Source of the DNA: Pseudomonadota bacterium
Lineage (GTDB): Bacteria; Pseudomonadota; Alphaproteobacteria; Caulobacterales; Caulobacteraceae
Direction of reading: 5' to 3'
NCBI GenBank assembly: GCA_023412655.1
Contig: JAEYNH010000073.1
Coordinates: forward strand, 1-13,628
Length of the DNA: 13,628 nt
Both the position numbers and the translations under genes were made by a program. Shown one piece after another: positions 1 through 6,722 of this stretch (position 1 is the first letter of the stretch; each line of letters begins with the position of its first letter). The notes beneath the pieces are model-generated. The model was given only the letters and a program-made list of their open reading frames with translations, had not been told where the DNA came from and made no database searches.

Positions 1-65
1 ATGCTGTAGAGGCCGATCAGGACGACGACGATGACGCCCCAGATCACGAAATTGCGCAGGTTCAT
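1..65 (-). CDS. N-terminal fragment of a membrane protein, possibly the FtsH protease
   Basis: Only the first 21 codons are inside the window; the gene continues past position 1. The fragment starts at an ATG (63-65) and reads MNLRNFVIWGVIVVVLIGLY: a short polar start and then a continuous hydrophobic stretch, which fits a signal anchor or first membrane segment. The pattern MNxRNxxIW followed by a single membrane helix is what I would expect at the start of alphaproteobacterial FtsH, an ATP-dependent membrane zinc protease, but 21 residues cannot prove it. No strong ribosome binding site is visible. About 40 bases upstream, at 103-113, the minus strand reads CCCCCTATCT, which loosely resembles a heat-shock sigma-32 minus-10 element. 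That would suit ftsH, but I found no convincing minus-35 partner. It could be any small membrane protein. Confidence 0.45.
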   Translation of the reverse strand, partial: MNLRNFVIWGVIVVVLIGLYS

Positions 66-194
66 CCGTTCAAGACCGCTTTCGAGGTTCTTTCAGCCCT
101 AAAGATAGGGGGGCGACCCTTGTTCCACCAGCGAGGCCGCAGCATGCGCGACCGACCGCCGCGGGAAGCTCTGCCTTATCCGCCAGACATGCGA

Positions 195-221
195 AAGGCC
201 GCGCCCGGGCGGCGCGGCCTT
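195..221 (-). terminator. Hairpin terminator of rpsU
   Basis: A perfect 11-bp stem (195-205 pairs with 211-221) closes a 5-base CGGGC loop. It lies 30 bases after the rpsU stop. On the minus strand the stem is followed by TTTCGC, so the T tract is short, as is common in GC-rich genomes. It separates rpsU from the downstream minus-strand membrane-protein gene, which therefore probably has its own promoter in 66-190. Confidence 0.7.
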
Positions 222-251
222 CCTCAAAGACCATCGAGGTCGAAGTCGGCG

Positions 252-485
252 TCAGCGACCGGTCTTCTTCGGCGCCACGATCAGACCTTCGCGCTGGGCG
301 CGCTTGCGGGCCAGCTTGCGGGCCCGGCGCACGGCTTCCGCCTTCTGGCGGGCGCGCTTCTCGGACGGCTTTTCGTAGTGCACGTGCCGCTTCATCTCGC
401 GGAACGAGCCCTCACGCTGCATCTTCTTCTTCAGCGCCTTGAGGGCCTGGTCGACGTTGTTGTCGCGGACGAAAATCTGAACCAG
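252..485 (-). CDS. rpsU: 30S ribosomal protein S21, apparent CTG start
   Basis: The 77-residue product is ribosomal protein S21, a small basic protein of the 30S subunit platform, near the anti-Shine-Dalgarno end of 16S rRNA, needed for normal initiation. It begins (M)VQIFVRDNNVDQALKALKKK, has REGSFREMKR at 24-33 and YEKPSEKRARQKAEAVRRAR in the middle, and ends in a Lys/Arg-rich tail. This matches the family over its full length. The first residue is encoded by CTG (483-485 on the plus strand). Upstream in this frame there is no ATG, GTG or TTG before a TGA stop, and the first in-frame ATG is codon 22, inside the conserved core. An AGGAG lies 8 bases before the CTG, which fixes the start. A hairpin terminator follows. 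It is divergent from the COQ9 gene. Confidence 0.93.
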   Translation of the reverse strand: MVQIFVRDNNVDQALKALKKKMQREGSFREMKRHVHYEKPSEKRARQKAEAVRRARKLARKRAQREGLIVAPKKTGR

Positions 486-493
486 AGGTCTCT

Positions 494-498
494 CTCCT
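494..498 (-). promoter_or_regulatory. Ribosome binding site that sets the CTG start of rpsU
   Basis: The minus strand reads AGGAG with 8 bases between it and the CTG at 485. This strong site at ideal spacing is the main reason for placing translation start at a CTG rather than at an internal ATG. Confidence 0.75.
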
Positions 499-662
499 GT
501 GTCGCTCGGCCGCCCGCCCCGTCCCGGTCAAGAGCGGCGAGCAAAACAAAAATAACTGAGCCCGATAGGCAGGGCCCTCGGGTTTGAGCGCGGCGAAATA
601 GCAGAAGCGGGAGCCTGAGTCCACGGCGAGACGACGGTTTCGCGAGGCGCTAGGATATCGAC

Positions 663-1322
663 ATGACCGAAGCTCAGGCCTGGGCCGACACCACCGAACA
701 GCAACTCCTGGACGAGGCGTTGAAACTCGCGCCCACTCAAGGCTGGACGCGGCTGATGGTAAAGAAGGCGGGGCGCAGGCTCGGGCTCTCCGATGGCGAA
801 ACCGACCTCCTGCTGCCGCATGGGCCGGCGGACCTCGCCGCCCTCCTTTCCCGTCGGCACGACCAGCGGGCGCTCGCCATGCTCTCCGAGGTGGATCCGG
901 CCAGCCTGAAGATCCGTGAGCGCATCCGCCGCGCCTGCGAGGCCCGCCTGGACGCCGCGGCGTCCGACGAGGCGGCGCTCCGCCGCTGGCTGGGCTGGCT
1001 CAGCCTGCCCCAGAACCTGGCCCTGGGCGGCCGGCTCGCCTGGGAAAGCGCCGATGTCCTGTGGCGCTGGGCCGGCGACGTCGCCACCGACGAGAACCAC
1101 TATTCCAAGCGGGCGATCCTGGCGGGCATCCTGACCGGCGCCTTCGCCATCCGCGTCTCCTCCGGGCGCGGCGCGGCTCTGCAGTTCATCGACGGCCGGA
1201 TCGAGAACGTCATGGCCTTTGAGAAGTGGAAGGCCACCAGCAGCCTGCGGCCCGGCGACTGGCTGACCCAGGCGGCGGGCGTGCTGAGCCGGATGCGGTA
1301 CGGCGGCAAGACCGCCGGCTAG
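663..1322 (+). CDS. COQ9 family ubiquinone biosynthesis protein
   Basis: The protein has 219 residues, the usual size for bacterial COQ9. COQ9 is a TetR-fold lipid-binding protein; in eukaryotes it presents ubiquinone intermediates to the hydroxylase COQ7 in the CoQ synthesis complex. An N-terminal helical region (residues 10-60, with LLDEALKLAPTQGWTRLMVK) is followed by the family-typical C-terminal part with WRWAGDVATDENHYSKRAIL at about 138-157 and a tail with FEKWK. The ATG at 663 has AGGAT 7 bases upstream. The gene is divergent from rpsU (177-base gap, no clear promoter recognised) and ends in the CTAG at 1319-1322, whose opposite strand supplies the purK stop. The family call is firm; the role is inferred from eukaryotic COQ9. 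Confidence 0.88.
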   Translation: MTEAQAWADTTEQQLLDEALKLAPTQGWTRLMVKKAGRRLGLSDGETDLLLPHGPADLAALLSRRHDQRALAMLSEVDPASLKIRERIRRACEARLDAAASDEAALRRWLGWLSLPQNLALGGRLAWESADVLWRWAGDVATDENHYSKRAILAGILTGAFAIRVSSGRGAALQFIDGRIENVMAFEKWKATSSLRPGDWLTQAAGVLSRMRYGGKTAG

Positions 1323-2398
1323 AGGGGCTTCACCCGGTTGACGTGGCCCATCTTGCGGCCGGGCTTGGCTTCCCGCTTGCCGTAGAGGTGGATGCGGGTC
1401 TCGGCCTCGGCGGCGAACCTGGGCCAGCCGTCCACCTCATCGCCCAGCAGGTTCAGCATCTCGACCCGGGCGATGGCGTCGGTCGGCCCCAGCGGCCAGC
1501 CGGCCACGGCGCGGATGTGCTGCTCGAACTGGTCGACCTGGCAGCCGTCCTGGGTCCAGTGGCCGGTGTTGTGCACCCGCGGCGCGATCTCGTTCACCAG
1601 CAGCCGGCCATCCTTCAGCTCGAACAGCTCGATGCCGATGACGCCCACATAGTCGAGCCCCCGCAGCACGCTCCGAGCGATGGCCTCCGCCTGTGCCGAG
1701 AGGTCCGCCGAGGCGTCCGCCGGGGCCACACTGCGGCGCAGGATGCCCTGCTCGTGATGGTTCTCGGCCAACGGATAGACCGCGATCGAGCCGTCCCGGC
1801 CGCGGGCGGCGATCACCGACAGTTCGCGAACGAAGTCGGCGGGGGCCTCGACGATCACCGGCCGCCCACCCAGCTCGGCAAAGATGCGGGCGGCCTCGCC
1901 CGCGCGCTCAACCCAGCGCTGGCCCTTCCCGTCATAGCCCTCGCGGCGGGTCTTCATCAGGGCCGGCGCGCCGATCTGGGCCACCGCCGCCTCGGCGCCC
2001 TCCGGACTGTCTGCGGCCGCGAAGGCGACCGTGGGCGCTCCGTTGGCGTTGAGGAACGTCTTCTCCTCGAACCGGTCCTGCGCCACCGCCAGGGCCTTGG
2101 CCCCCGGAGCCACCTGGGCTCCCAGGGCCACCAGCCGCTCCACGGAGGCGGCGGGGACGTTCTCGAACTCGTAGGTCACCACGTCGGCGACGTCCGCCAG
2201 CCGGGCCAGGGCGTCCGGATCGTCGTAGGGACCTTCGATCACCCGAGCGGCCACACGGCCTGCCGGAGCGTCGTGTTCGCGCTCCAGGATCGCCACGTCG
2301 AAACCGAGCCTGGCCGCGGCCTGGGCCAGCATGCGGCCGAGCTGTCCCCCGCCCAGAATGCCGATGACGGACCCCGGCGGTAGCGGGAAGGCGGCCAT
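1319..2398 (-). CDS. purK: N5-carboxyaminoimidazole ribonucleotide synthase PurK
   Basis: PurK uses ATP and bicarbonate to convert AIR to N5-CAIR in cytosolic de novo purine synthesis and hands the product to PurE. The 359-residue protein opens with the nucleotide-fold motif GSVIGILGGGQLGRML (9-24). It has an ATP-grasp core with MKTRREGYDGKGQ, and the C-terminal signature ELKDGRLLVNEIAPRVHNTG followed by DQFEQHIRAV. All are standard for PurK, and the length is typical. I chose the ATG at 2398, 7 bases after the purE stop, because it gives the conserved short leader before GSVIGILGGG. A TTG 18 bases further upstream, inside purE, is less likely. purE and purK form an operon. The stop overlaps the convergent COQ9 stop by 4 bases. 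Confidence 0.96.
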   Translation of the reverse strand: MAAFPLPPGSVIGILGGGQLGRMLAQAAARLGFDVAILEREHDAPAGRVAARVIEGPYDDPDALARLADVADVVTYEFENVPAASVERLVALGAQVAPGAKALAVAQDRFEEKTFLNANGAPTVAFAAADSPEGAEAAVAQIGAPALMKTRREGYDGKGQRWVERAGEAARIFAELGGRPVIVEAPADFVRELSVIAARGRDGSIAVYPLAENHHEQGILRRSVAPADASADLSAQAEAIARSVLRGLDYVGVIGIELFELKDGRLLVNEIAPRVHNTGHWTQDGCQVDQFEQHIRAVAGWPLGPTDAIARVEMLNLLGDEVDGWPRFAAEAETRIHLYGKREAKPGRKMGHVNRVKPL

Positions 2399-2405
2399 GG
2401 GTTGC

Positions 2406-2897
2406 TCAGTCCTCAACGGTTTCGGCGACGCTTTCGGTCTGGCGCGCGGCGAAGGCGGCCACCCGTTCGGCCACGCCGGCGTCGGAGAGGGCCAGGATCT
2501 TGGCGGCCATGATGCCCGCGTTCTTGGCCCCAGCCTCGCCGATGGCGAGGGTCCCGACGGGAATGCCCGCCGGCATCTGGACGATGGAGAGCAGGGAATC
2601 CATGCCCTTCAGCGCCTTGGATTCGATGGGCACGCCGAGCACCGGAAGGTCGGTGAGCGAGGCGGTCATGCCCGGCAGGTGGGCGGCGCCGCCGGCCCCG
2701 GCGATGATCACCTGCACTCCCCGCGCCTTCGCCGACTTGGCGAAATCGTACATCCGGTCCGGCGTGCGGTGGGCCGAGACCACCTTGGCCTCGTAGGCCA
2801 CTCCGAGGCTCTCCAGCATCTCGGCGGCGTGCTTCAGCACCGGCCAGTCGGACCGGCTGCCCATGATGATGGCGACGGGCGCGGCGGTTGCGCTCAT
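2406..2897 (-). CDS. purE: N5-carboxyaminoimidazole ribonucleotide mutase PurE (class I)
   Basis: PurE class I moves the carboxyl group of N5-CAIR to carbon 4, giving CAIR, the step after PurK in purine synthesis; the family forms octamers. The 163-residue protein shows the usual motifs: IIMGSRSDW (10-18), VVSAHRTPDRM (39-49, catalytic His43), AGAGGAAHLPGM (66-77), and GVPIESKALKGMDSLLSIVQ. The presence of purK next to it supports the class I (bacterial) activity. The start is the ATG at 2895-2897; a longer reading from an upstream TTG would add 24 unconserved residues. AGGA lies 11 bases before the ATG. It is the first gene of the purEK operon, with a good promoter candidate 40 to 70 bases upstream. 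Confidence 0.97.
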   Translation of the reverse strand: MSATAAPVAIIMGSRSDWPVLKHAAEMLESLGVAYEAKVVSAHRTPDRMYDFAKSAKARGVQVIIAGAGGAAHLPGMTASLTDLPVLGVPIESKALKGMDSLLSIVQMPAGIPVGTLAIGEAGAKNAGIMAAKILALSDAGVAERVAAFAARQTESVAETVED

Positions 2898-2937
2898 GTC
2901 CTGGTCGGTCCTGAAAGCCCCAATCGGAAGGGCGCGG

Positions 2938-2965
2938 AGTATAGGCGCCGCCTTTGCGCGGGCAA
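2938..2965 (-). promoter_or_regulatory. Candidate sigma-70-type promoter of purEK
   Basis: On the minus strand TTGCCC (2960-2965) and TATACT (2938-2943) are separated by 16 bases. The minus-10 box is close to consensus and stands out in very GC-rich DNA. It lies about 40 bases before the purE start. Seen by eye only. Confidence 0.5.
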
Positions 2966-3037
2966 CCAAGCGCGGCTACTTTCGACGAACTCCATCGGCA
3001 AGCTTTGATTCCTTTCGAGGAATCCGGGGACTCCACC

Positions 3038-3679
3038 ATGAAGAGCAGTGGCTCCAGGCCCCAGCCGGCGCCGCAGGACGAGGGCGCCGCCGCGTTTGGC
3101 CTTGCGGCGGCGGACCTCAGTCCGGCGGTGCGGAGCCTCCTGGGGGAGATCGAGGCCCTGCGTGGCGAGGTCGGGCGGCTGAAGTCGCGGCTCTCCGAGG
3201 TGGAGCAGCTGGCCGACCGCGACGCCCTGACGCCCCTGCTCAACCGCCGGGCCTTCCTGCGTGAACTGGCGCGGGTGAACGCCTTCGCGCGCCGCTATGG
3301 CGCGCCCGCAAGCCTGGTCTTCCTGGACCTGGACGGCTTCAAGCAGATCAACGACCGCTTCGGCCATGCGGCCGGCGATACGGCCCTGAGGGTGGTGGCC
3401 GAGCGGTTGGTGGCCAATGTGCGGGAAAGCGACGTCGCCGCCCGCCTGGGTGGGGACGAGTTCGCCCTGATCCTGGTCCAGGCCGACCAGGCGACGGCGC
3501 AGGCCAAGGCGCAGGCCCTGGTCCAGGCGATAGAGGCCGAGCCGCTGTCGTTCGGCGCAGGCTCGGCGCAGCTGCGGGTCAGCTTCGGCGTGCGGCAGCT
3601 CGATGCGGCCACCTCGCCTGAGGAGCTGCTCGCCAGCGCCGACGCGGCGATGTTCGCCCGCAAGCGGGCGGTCCGCTAG
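3038..3679 (+). CDS. Soluble diguanylate cyclase (coiled coil plus GGDEF domain)
   Basis: The 213-residue protein should make the second messenger c-di-GMP from two GTP. Residues 1-30 are a low-complexity lead. Residues about 31-62 (LLGEIEALRGEVGRLKSRLSE) look like a coiled coil for dimerisation. The GGDEF domain fills 60-210, with the metal-binding segment FLDLDGFKQIND (95-106; Asp97) and the active-site motif GGDEF at 138-142. An RxxD inhibitory site (RESD, 129-132) lies five residues before GGDEF, so feedback inhibition by c-di-GMP is expected. There is no membrane segment and no recognisable sensor domain. The ATG at 3038 has GGGGA 8 bases upstream. It is divergent from purE. An IS element sits directly at its stop codon, so any original 3' transcription signals have been displaced by about 840 bases. 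Confidence 0.92.
   Translation: MKSSGSRPQPAPQDEGAAAFGLAAADLSPAVRSLLGEIEALRGEVGRLKSRLSEVEQLADRDALTPLLNRRAFLRELARVNAFARRYGAPASLVFLDLDGFKQINDRFGHAAGDTALRVVAERLVANVRESDVAARLGGDEFALILVQADQATAQAKAQALVQAIEAEPLSFGAGSAQLRVSFGVRQLDAATSPEELLASADAAMFARKRAVR
3676..3679. repeat. Left copy of CTAG target duplication
   Basis: CTAG at the left edge of the IS matches CTAG at 4518-4521. Its TAG is also the stop codon of the GGDEF gene. Because CTAG is palindromic, the duplication may be CTAG or only TA; the empty site is the same either way. Confidence 0.75.
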
Positions 3680-3693
3680 GGTTCGTACTCAAT
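3680..3693 (+). repeat. Left terminal inverted repeat of the IS
   Basis: GGTTCGTACTCAAT aligns with the reverse complement of the right end, GGTCCGGACCAAT, with two mismatches and one single-base gap. If the duplication is only TA, both ends gain one more matching G (GGGT). Confidence 0.65.
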
Positions 3694-4504
3694 TAGGTCT
3701 GGCAGCGCAGCCGTGTTGCTGATTCAAGGGGTCCGTAAGGCGCCTTGGACATGGCGAAGCAGGTTCAGTGGCTTAGCGACGAGGAGTGGTCTCTGATTGA
3801 GCCGCTGCTGCCGCGCGGGCGCAAGGGCGCGCATCGGGTGGACGACCGTCGGGTGATCTCCGGCATTGTCCACGTGCTGAAGAGCGGGGCCCGCGGGCGG
3901 GATTGCCCGCCGGAGTTCGGGCCGTACACGACGGTCTACAACCGCTTCAATCGTTGGAGCCGCCAGGGGATCTGGCACGAGATCTTCTATGCTTTGACCG
4001 GGCACGCGGGGATCTACTCGTCAGCCTCGATCGACGCCACCCACGTGAAGGCCCACCGCTCGGCATAGGGCGGAAAAGGGGGGGGCGAGCAAGGCGTAGG
4101 CCGCTCGCGCGGCGGCCGCACGACGAAACTCCATGGCCTGGTCGATGATCTGGGTCGTCCTCGCGTGCTGCTGCTCAGCGCCGGAAAAACCAACGATATC
4201 AGCATGGCCGCCGCTTCGGTCCGCGCGGCCGACCCGATCCGCCGGCTGCTGGCCGACCGGGGCTATGACGCCGATCACCTGCGCAAGCTGCTCGCTGAAC
4301 AAGGCGCCGAAGCGGTGATCCCCTCCACGACCTCACGCCGCGCGCCGATCCCTTACGACGTGGTCGCCTACAGGGGTTGCAACCGCGTCGAGCGCATGTG
4401 GTGCAGGCTCAAGGACTTCCGCCGCGTCGCCACTCGCTATGACACGCTCGCCCGCAGCTACCTCGCTGGAGCCCTCATCGCCGCAACGTGCGCCTACTGG
4501 CTCG

Positions 4505-4517
4505 ATTGGTCCGGACC
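4505..4517 (-). repeat. Right terminal inverted repeat of the IS
   Basis: ATTGGTCCGGACC is the imperfect inverse of the left end. It overlaps the last transposase codons (LDWSGP). Confidence 0.65.
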
Positions 4518-4521
4518 CTAG
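4518..4521. repeat. Right copy of CTAG target duplication
   Basis: CTAG immediately after the right IS end. Its TAG is read in frame as the transposase stop codon. Confidence 0.75.
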
Positions 4522-4559
4522 CGCACCGGCTGCGTGCGACGGCCGGCAGCGGGGACGCC

Positions 4560-5756
4560 CTAGACCGGGCGGTCTATGGCCGGCTGAGGCGGGGTGAACC
4601 AGGCGGCGCCGTCTTCCGTGACGTGGAAGTGGTCTTCCAGACGGATGCCGAAGCTGCCCGGCACGACGATCATTGGCTCGTTCGAGAAGCACATGCCCGG
4701 TTGGAGCGGCGTGCGGTCGCCGCGCACCAGATAGGGCGGCTCGTGAATGGACAGGCCAATGCCGTGGCCGGCGCGGTGGGGCAGCCCCGGCAGGCGGTAG
4801 TCGGGGCCGAAGCCCTCGGCCTCCAACACCCGTCGGGCCACCGCATCGATCTCCTCACAAAGAATCCCTGGCATGACGGCGTCGAATGCGGCGGTCTGGG
4901 CGCGCTTCTCCGCCTCCCAGACCCGGATCATCTCCTGGGTGGGCTGGCCGAAGACGTAGGTGCGGGTGATGTCGGAGTTGTAGCCCTGGACGCGGCAGCC
5001 GGTGTCGATGAGCACCAAGTCGCCCTCACGCAACCGCTGCTCACCCGGGACGCCGTGCGGATAGGCCGAGGCCTCCCCGAACTGGACGGCACAGAACGAA
5101 CTGCCATCGTCCGCGTCCAAGGCGCGATGGGCCTGATCGATGAAGCGGCTGACCTCGCCGGTGGTGATGCCCTCGTGGAGGATTCGCGCCGTCCGGCGGT
5201 GGACCTCCAGGGTCATGGCCTTGGCCTGGGCCATCAGGGCGAGTTCGGCCGGCGACTTGATCATACGACAGGCATCGATCACGGCGGCGCCGTTGGTGGT
5301 CTCCACGCCGGGCGCTGCGATCCGCAATGCGTCGAACATGAAGAAGGCCAGGGCTGGGTCGATCGCCAGGCTATGCGCCCCGAGGTCCCCCAGCACCTTG
5401 GCCGTCAGCTCGTAGGGGCTCTCGTGCTCCTCCCACAACGTCAGCGAAGCCGCGATGCCGAGCGACGCCTTCAGCGAGCCCTCCTCGAACACCGGGCAGA
5501 TCATCACGGGCTCCCCCGAGCGCGGAAGGAGCATGGCCACTAGGCGCTCGGTAGCCTTCCAGCCGACCCCGGCGAAGTAGCGCAGGGAGGGGCCGGCCCC
5601 CACGATCATGGCGTCGACGCCGAGGCCGGACATCAGCCCCTGAGCCTTGGCGAGCCGCGCCTCGCGTTCCTGGCGACGGATCGCCGGGGCGGCGTTGAGC
5701 CAGGGCTCCAGCCCGGCAAGTTCGCGCTCCGCGGTCGATCCGCCGATGAAACCCAT
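4560..5756 (-). CDS. M24 family metallopeptidase (Xaa-Pro aminopeptidase/dipeptidase type)
   Basis: The 398-residue protein has the two-part layout of prolidase-like enzymes: a creatinase-type N-terminal domain (about 20-165, with GVDAMIVGAGPSLRYFAGV) and a pita-bread catalytic domain (about 170-390). All five dinuclear metal ligands are visible: Asp251 in LIDTG, Asp262 in NSDITRTYVFG, His331 in RAGHGIGLSIHE, Glu360 in SNEPMIV and Glu374 in GIRLEDHFHVTEDG. The catalytic-site His234 is in AYPHG. It should therefore cleave peptide bonds next to proline in the cytosol (no signal peptide seen), though some family members use other substrates. The ATG at 5754-5756 has AAGGAG 7 bases upstream, which excludes longer readings into the divergent gene. 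Its 3' end faces the IS and the GGDEF gene. Confidence 0.93.
   Translation of the reverse strand: MGFIGGSTAERELAGLEPWLNAAPAIRRQEREARLAKAQGLMSGLGVDAMIVGAGPSLRYFAGVGWKATERLVAMLLPRSGEPVMICPVFEEGSLKASLGIAASLTLWEEHESPYELTAKVLGDLGAHSLAIDPALAFFMFDALRIAAPGVETTNGAAVIDACRMIKSPAELALMAQAKAMTLEVHRRTARILHEGITTGEVSRFIDQAHRALDADDGSSFCAVQFGEASAYPHGVPGEQRLREGDLVLIDTGCRVQGYNSDITRTYVFGQPTQEMIRVWEAEKRAQTAAFDAVMPGILCEEIDAVARRVLEAEGFGPDYRLPGLPHRAGHGIGLSIHEPPYLVRGDRTPLQPGMCFSNEPMIVVPGSFGIRLEDHFHVTEDGAAWFTPPQPAIDRPV
4561..4576. other. Small inverted repeat at the M24 gene 3' end
   Basis: TAGACC GGGC GGTCTA forms a 6-bp stem with a 4-base loop and includes the M24 stop codon. Before the IS arrived it lay in the short gap between two convergent genes, so it may help end transcription. 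There is no T tract. Confidence 0.25.
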
Positions 5757-5785
5757 GTGCCTGCTCCTTGGCGCTTGGCCACAGT

Positions 5786-5801
5786 CTAGCGCCGCCGCTA
5801 G
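5786..5801. promoter_or_regulatory. Inverted repeat in the divergent M24 / aminotransferase-like promoter region
   Basis: CTAGCG CCGC CGCTAG has perfect 6-bp arms around 4 bases in the 54-base gap between the divergent genes. It touches the presumed ribosome binding site (AGGG) of the plus-strand gene. It could be an operator or an mRNA hairpin; no regulator is evident nearby. Confidence 0.3.
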
Positions 5802-5810
5802 GGTGCGCCC

Positions 5811-6722
5811 ATGCCCGGAAGCCAGGATTTCGCGGTCGATCCGCGCAATGCGGACCTGAAGATCTACGTCAACGGCGCGCTCGTGCCGCGAGCGGAGGCC
5901 AGGGTCTCGATCTTCGACGCGGGCTTCGTGCTGGGCGATGGCGTCTGGGAAGGGCTGCGGCTGCACAAGGGCCGCCTGCTCTTCCTCGAGGCCCACCTTG
6001 ACCGGTTGTACCGTGGCCTGAAGGACATCGCGCTCGACATCGGCCTGACGCCGGCCGAGCTGACCACCGAGATCCAGCGGACCCTAGCCGCCAATCGCAT
6101 GGAGGACGGCGCGCACCTTCGCCTGATGGTGACCAGGGGCGAGAAGGCGGCGGTCAACCAGGATCCGCGCAACTGGCTGGGCCGCCCGACCATCGTCATC
6201 ACCGCCGAATACAAGCAGCCGTCGCCCGAGATCGTCACCCGCGGCCTCGCCCTGGTCACCTCGTCGATCGTCTGCACCCCCACCGAGATGTTCGACATGC
6301 GGCTGAACTCGCACAGCCGGCTGAACCTGATCCGCGCCCTCATCGATGTGATGGACAAGGGGGGCGATGAAGCGCTGATGCTGGACCCACACGGCTTCGT
6401 CTCCAGCTGCAACGCCACCAACTTCTTCTGGGTGCGAGAGGGCCAGGTGCGGACCTCGAAGGGCGACTACTGCTTCAACGGCGTGACCCGCGCCAATGTT
6501 ATCACCCTGTGCCGCGAGGAGAACGTGCCGCTTGTGCTGGGCGATTTCCCGGTGGAGGACGCCCGAGCCGCCGACGAGGCCTTCGTCACCGGCACCTTCG
6601 GGGGGCTGACGCCGGTGCGGCAGATCGACGGGCGGATGCTGCCCGAGGCCCTGCCCGGGCCAGTGACAGCGCAGCTGCGGGCCGCCTACGAGCGGCTGAA
6701 GGATCGGGACGCGAAGCCGTGA
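5811..6722 (+). CDS. Class IV aminotransferase-like protein lacking the usual catalytic lysine
   Basis: The 303-residue protein has the fold type IV (branched-chain / D-amino acid aminotransferase, ADC lyase) architecture: YVNGALVPRAEARVSIFDAG at 19-38, GDGVWEGLR, and HLDRLYRG (62-69, Arg65 at the PLP-phosphate Arg position). It keeps the phosphate-cup motifs GVTR (224-227) and GTFGGLTPV (261-269). The segment where relatives have the Schiff-base lysine reads MRLNSHSRLNLIRALIDV (163-180) with no lysine; the equivalent residue is Asn166, or Ser169/Arg170 if gapped. The glutamate that contacts the pyridine nitrogen (TEC or SEG in relatives) is replaced in VSSCNATNFFW (Ser199). Classical transamination is therefore doubtful. 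The ATG at 5811 has AGGG upstream. It overlaps the sulfotransferase-like gene by GTGA, so the two are translationally coupled. Automated annotation would probably call it a branched-chain aminotransferase, which I would not trust. Confidence 0.85.
   Translation: MPGSQDFAVDPRNADLKIYVNGALVPRAEARVSIFDAGFVLGDGVWEGLRLHKGRLLFLEAHLDRLYRGLKDIALDIGLTPAELTTEIQRTLAANRMEDGAHLRLMVTRGEKAAVNQDPRNWLGRPTIVITAEYKQPSPEIVTRGLALVTSSIVCTPTEMFDMRLNSHSRLNLIRALIDVMDKGGDEALMLDPHGFVSSCNATNFFWVREGQVRTSKGDYCFNGVTRANVITLCREENVPLVLGDFPVEDARAADEAFVTGTFGGLTPVRQIDGRMLPEALPGPVTAQLRAAYERLKDRDAKP

Larger units (their letters stand above)
3680..4517 (+). mobile_element. IS5-family insertion sequence (IS427-like), about 838 bp
   Basis: The element contains one IS5-type transposase gene, is bounded by imperfect inverted ends, and is flanked by CTAG duplications. 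Length, gene size and target fit the smaller IS5-family groups. Removing it together with one CTAG restores a simple 38-base gap between the convergent GGDEF and M24 peptidase genes. I cannot name the exact IS without a database. Confidence 0.85.
3751..4521 (+). pseudogene. IS5-family DDE transposase, interrupted by an in-frame TAG
   Basis: One frame runs through 257 codons and encodes a full IS5-type transposase apart from one internal stop. The N-terminal part (WLSDEEWSLIEPLLPRG) is the DUF4096-type DNA-binding region. The first catalytic Asp is in SIDATHVKAHRSA, the second in LLADRGYDADHL, and the Glu in NRVERMWCRLKDFRRVATRY, so the DDE triad is intact. Codon 106 is TAG (4066-4068), right after HRSA. 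In relatives a small residue stands here, so a single change such as TCG to TAG explains it. There is no frameshift, although an A4G8 run (4074-4085) follows at once. The terminal TAG (4519-4521) lies outside the element, in the target duplication. Start ATG 3751, with AAGG 11 bases upstream. Probably inactive unless the stop is read through. Confidence 0.85.

Noticed and set aside
540..585. T-rich minus-strand stretch after a short CCCGA/TCGGG repeat upstream of rpsU, resembling a terminator or attenuator
   Set aside because: The stem is only 5 bp with a 12-base loop and no transcript is known to enter it; too weak to call.
120..587. Plus-strand open frame of 155 codons
   Set aside because: It is antisense to rpsU; the Arg/Pro/Leu-rich composition and non-ATG start are typical of a shadow frame in GC-rich DNA.
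1226..2383. Plus-strand open frame of 385 codons
   Set aside because: It lies opposite purK and has the His/Gly/Arg-rich composition of an antisense frame, with no recognisable domain.
4074..4085. A4G8 run as a programmed frameshift site joining two transposase reading frames
   Set aside because: Both parts of the transposase are already in the same frame, and the interrupting TAG lies before the run, so slippage there would not bypass it.
4488..5543. Plus-strand open frame of 351 codons after the IS
   Set aside because: It is antisense to the M24 peptidase, whose metal ligands are all present.
5757..5996. N-terminal extension of the M24 peptidase by 80 residues
   Set aside because: It would run into the divergent gene, has no family similarity, and a strong AAGGAG precedes the ATG at 5756.
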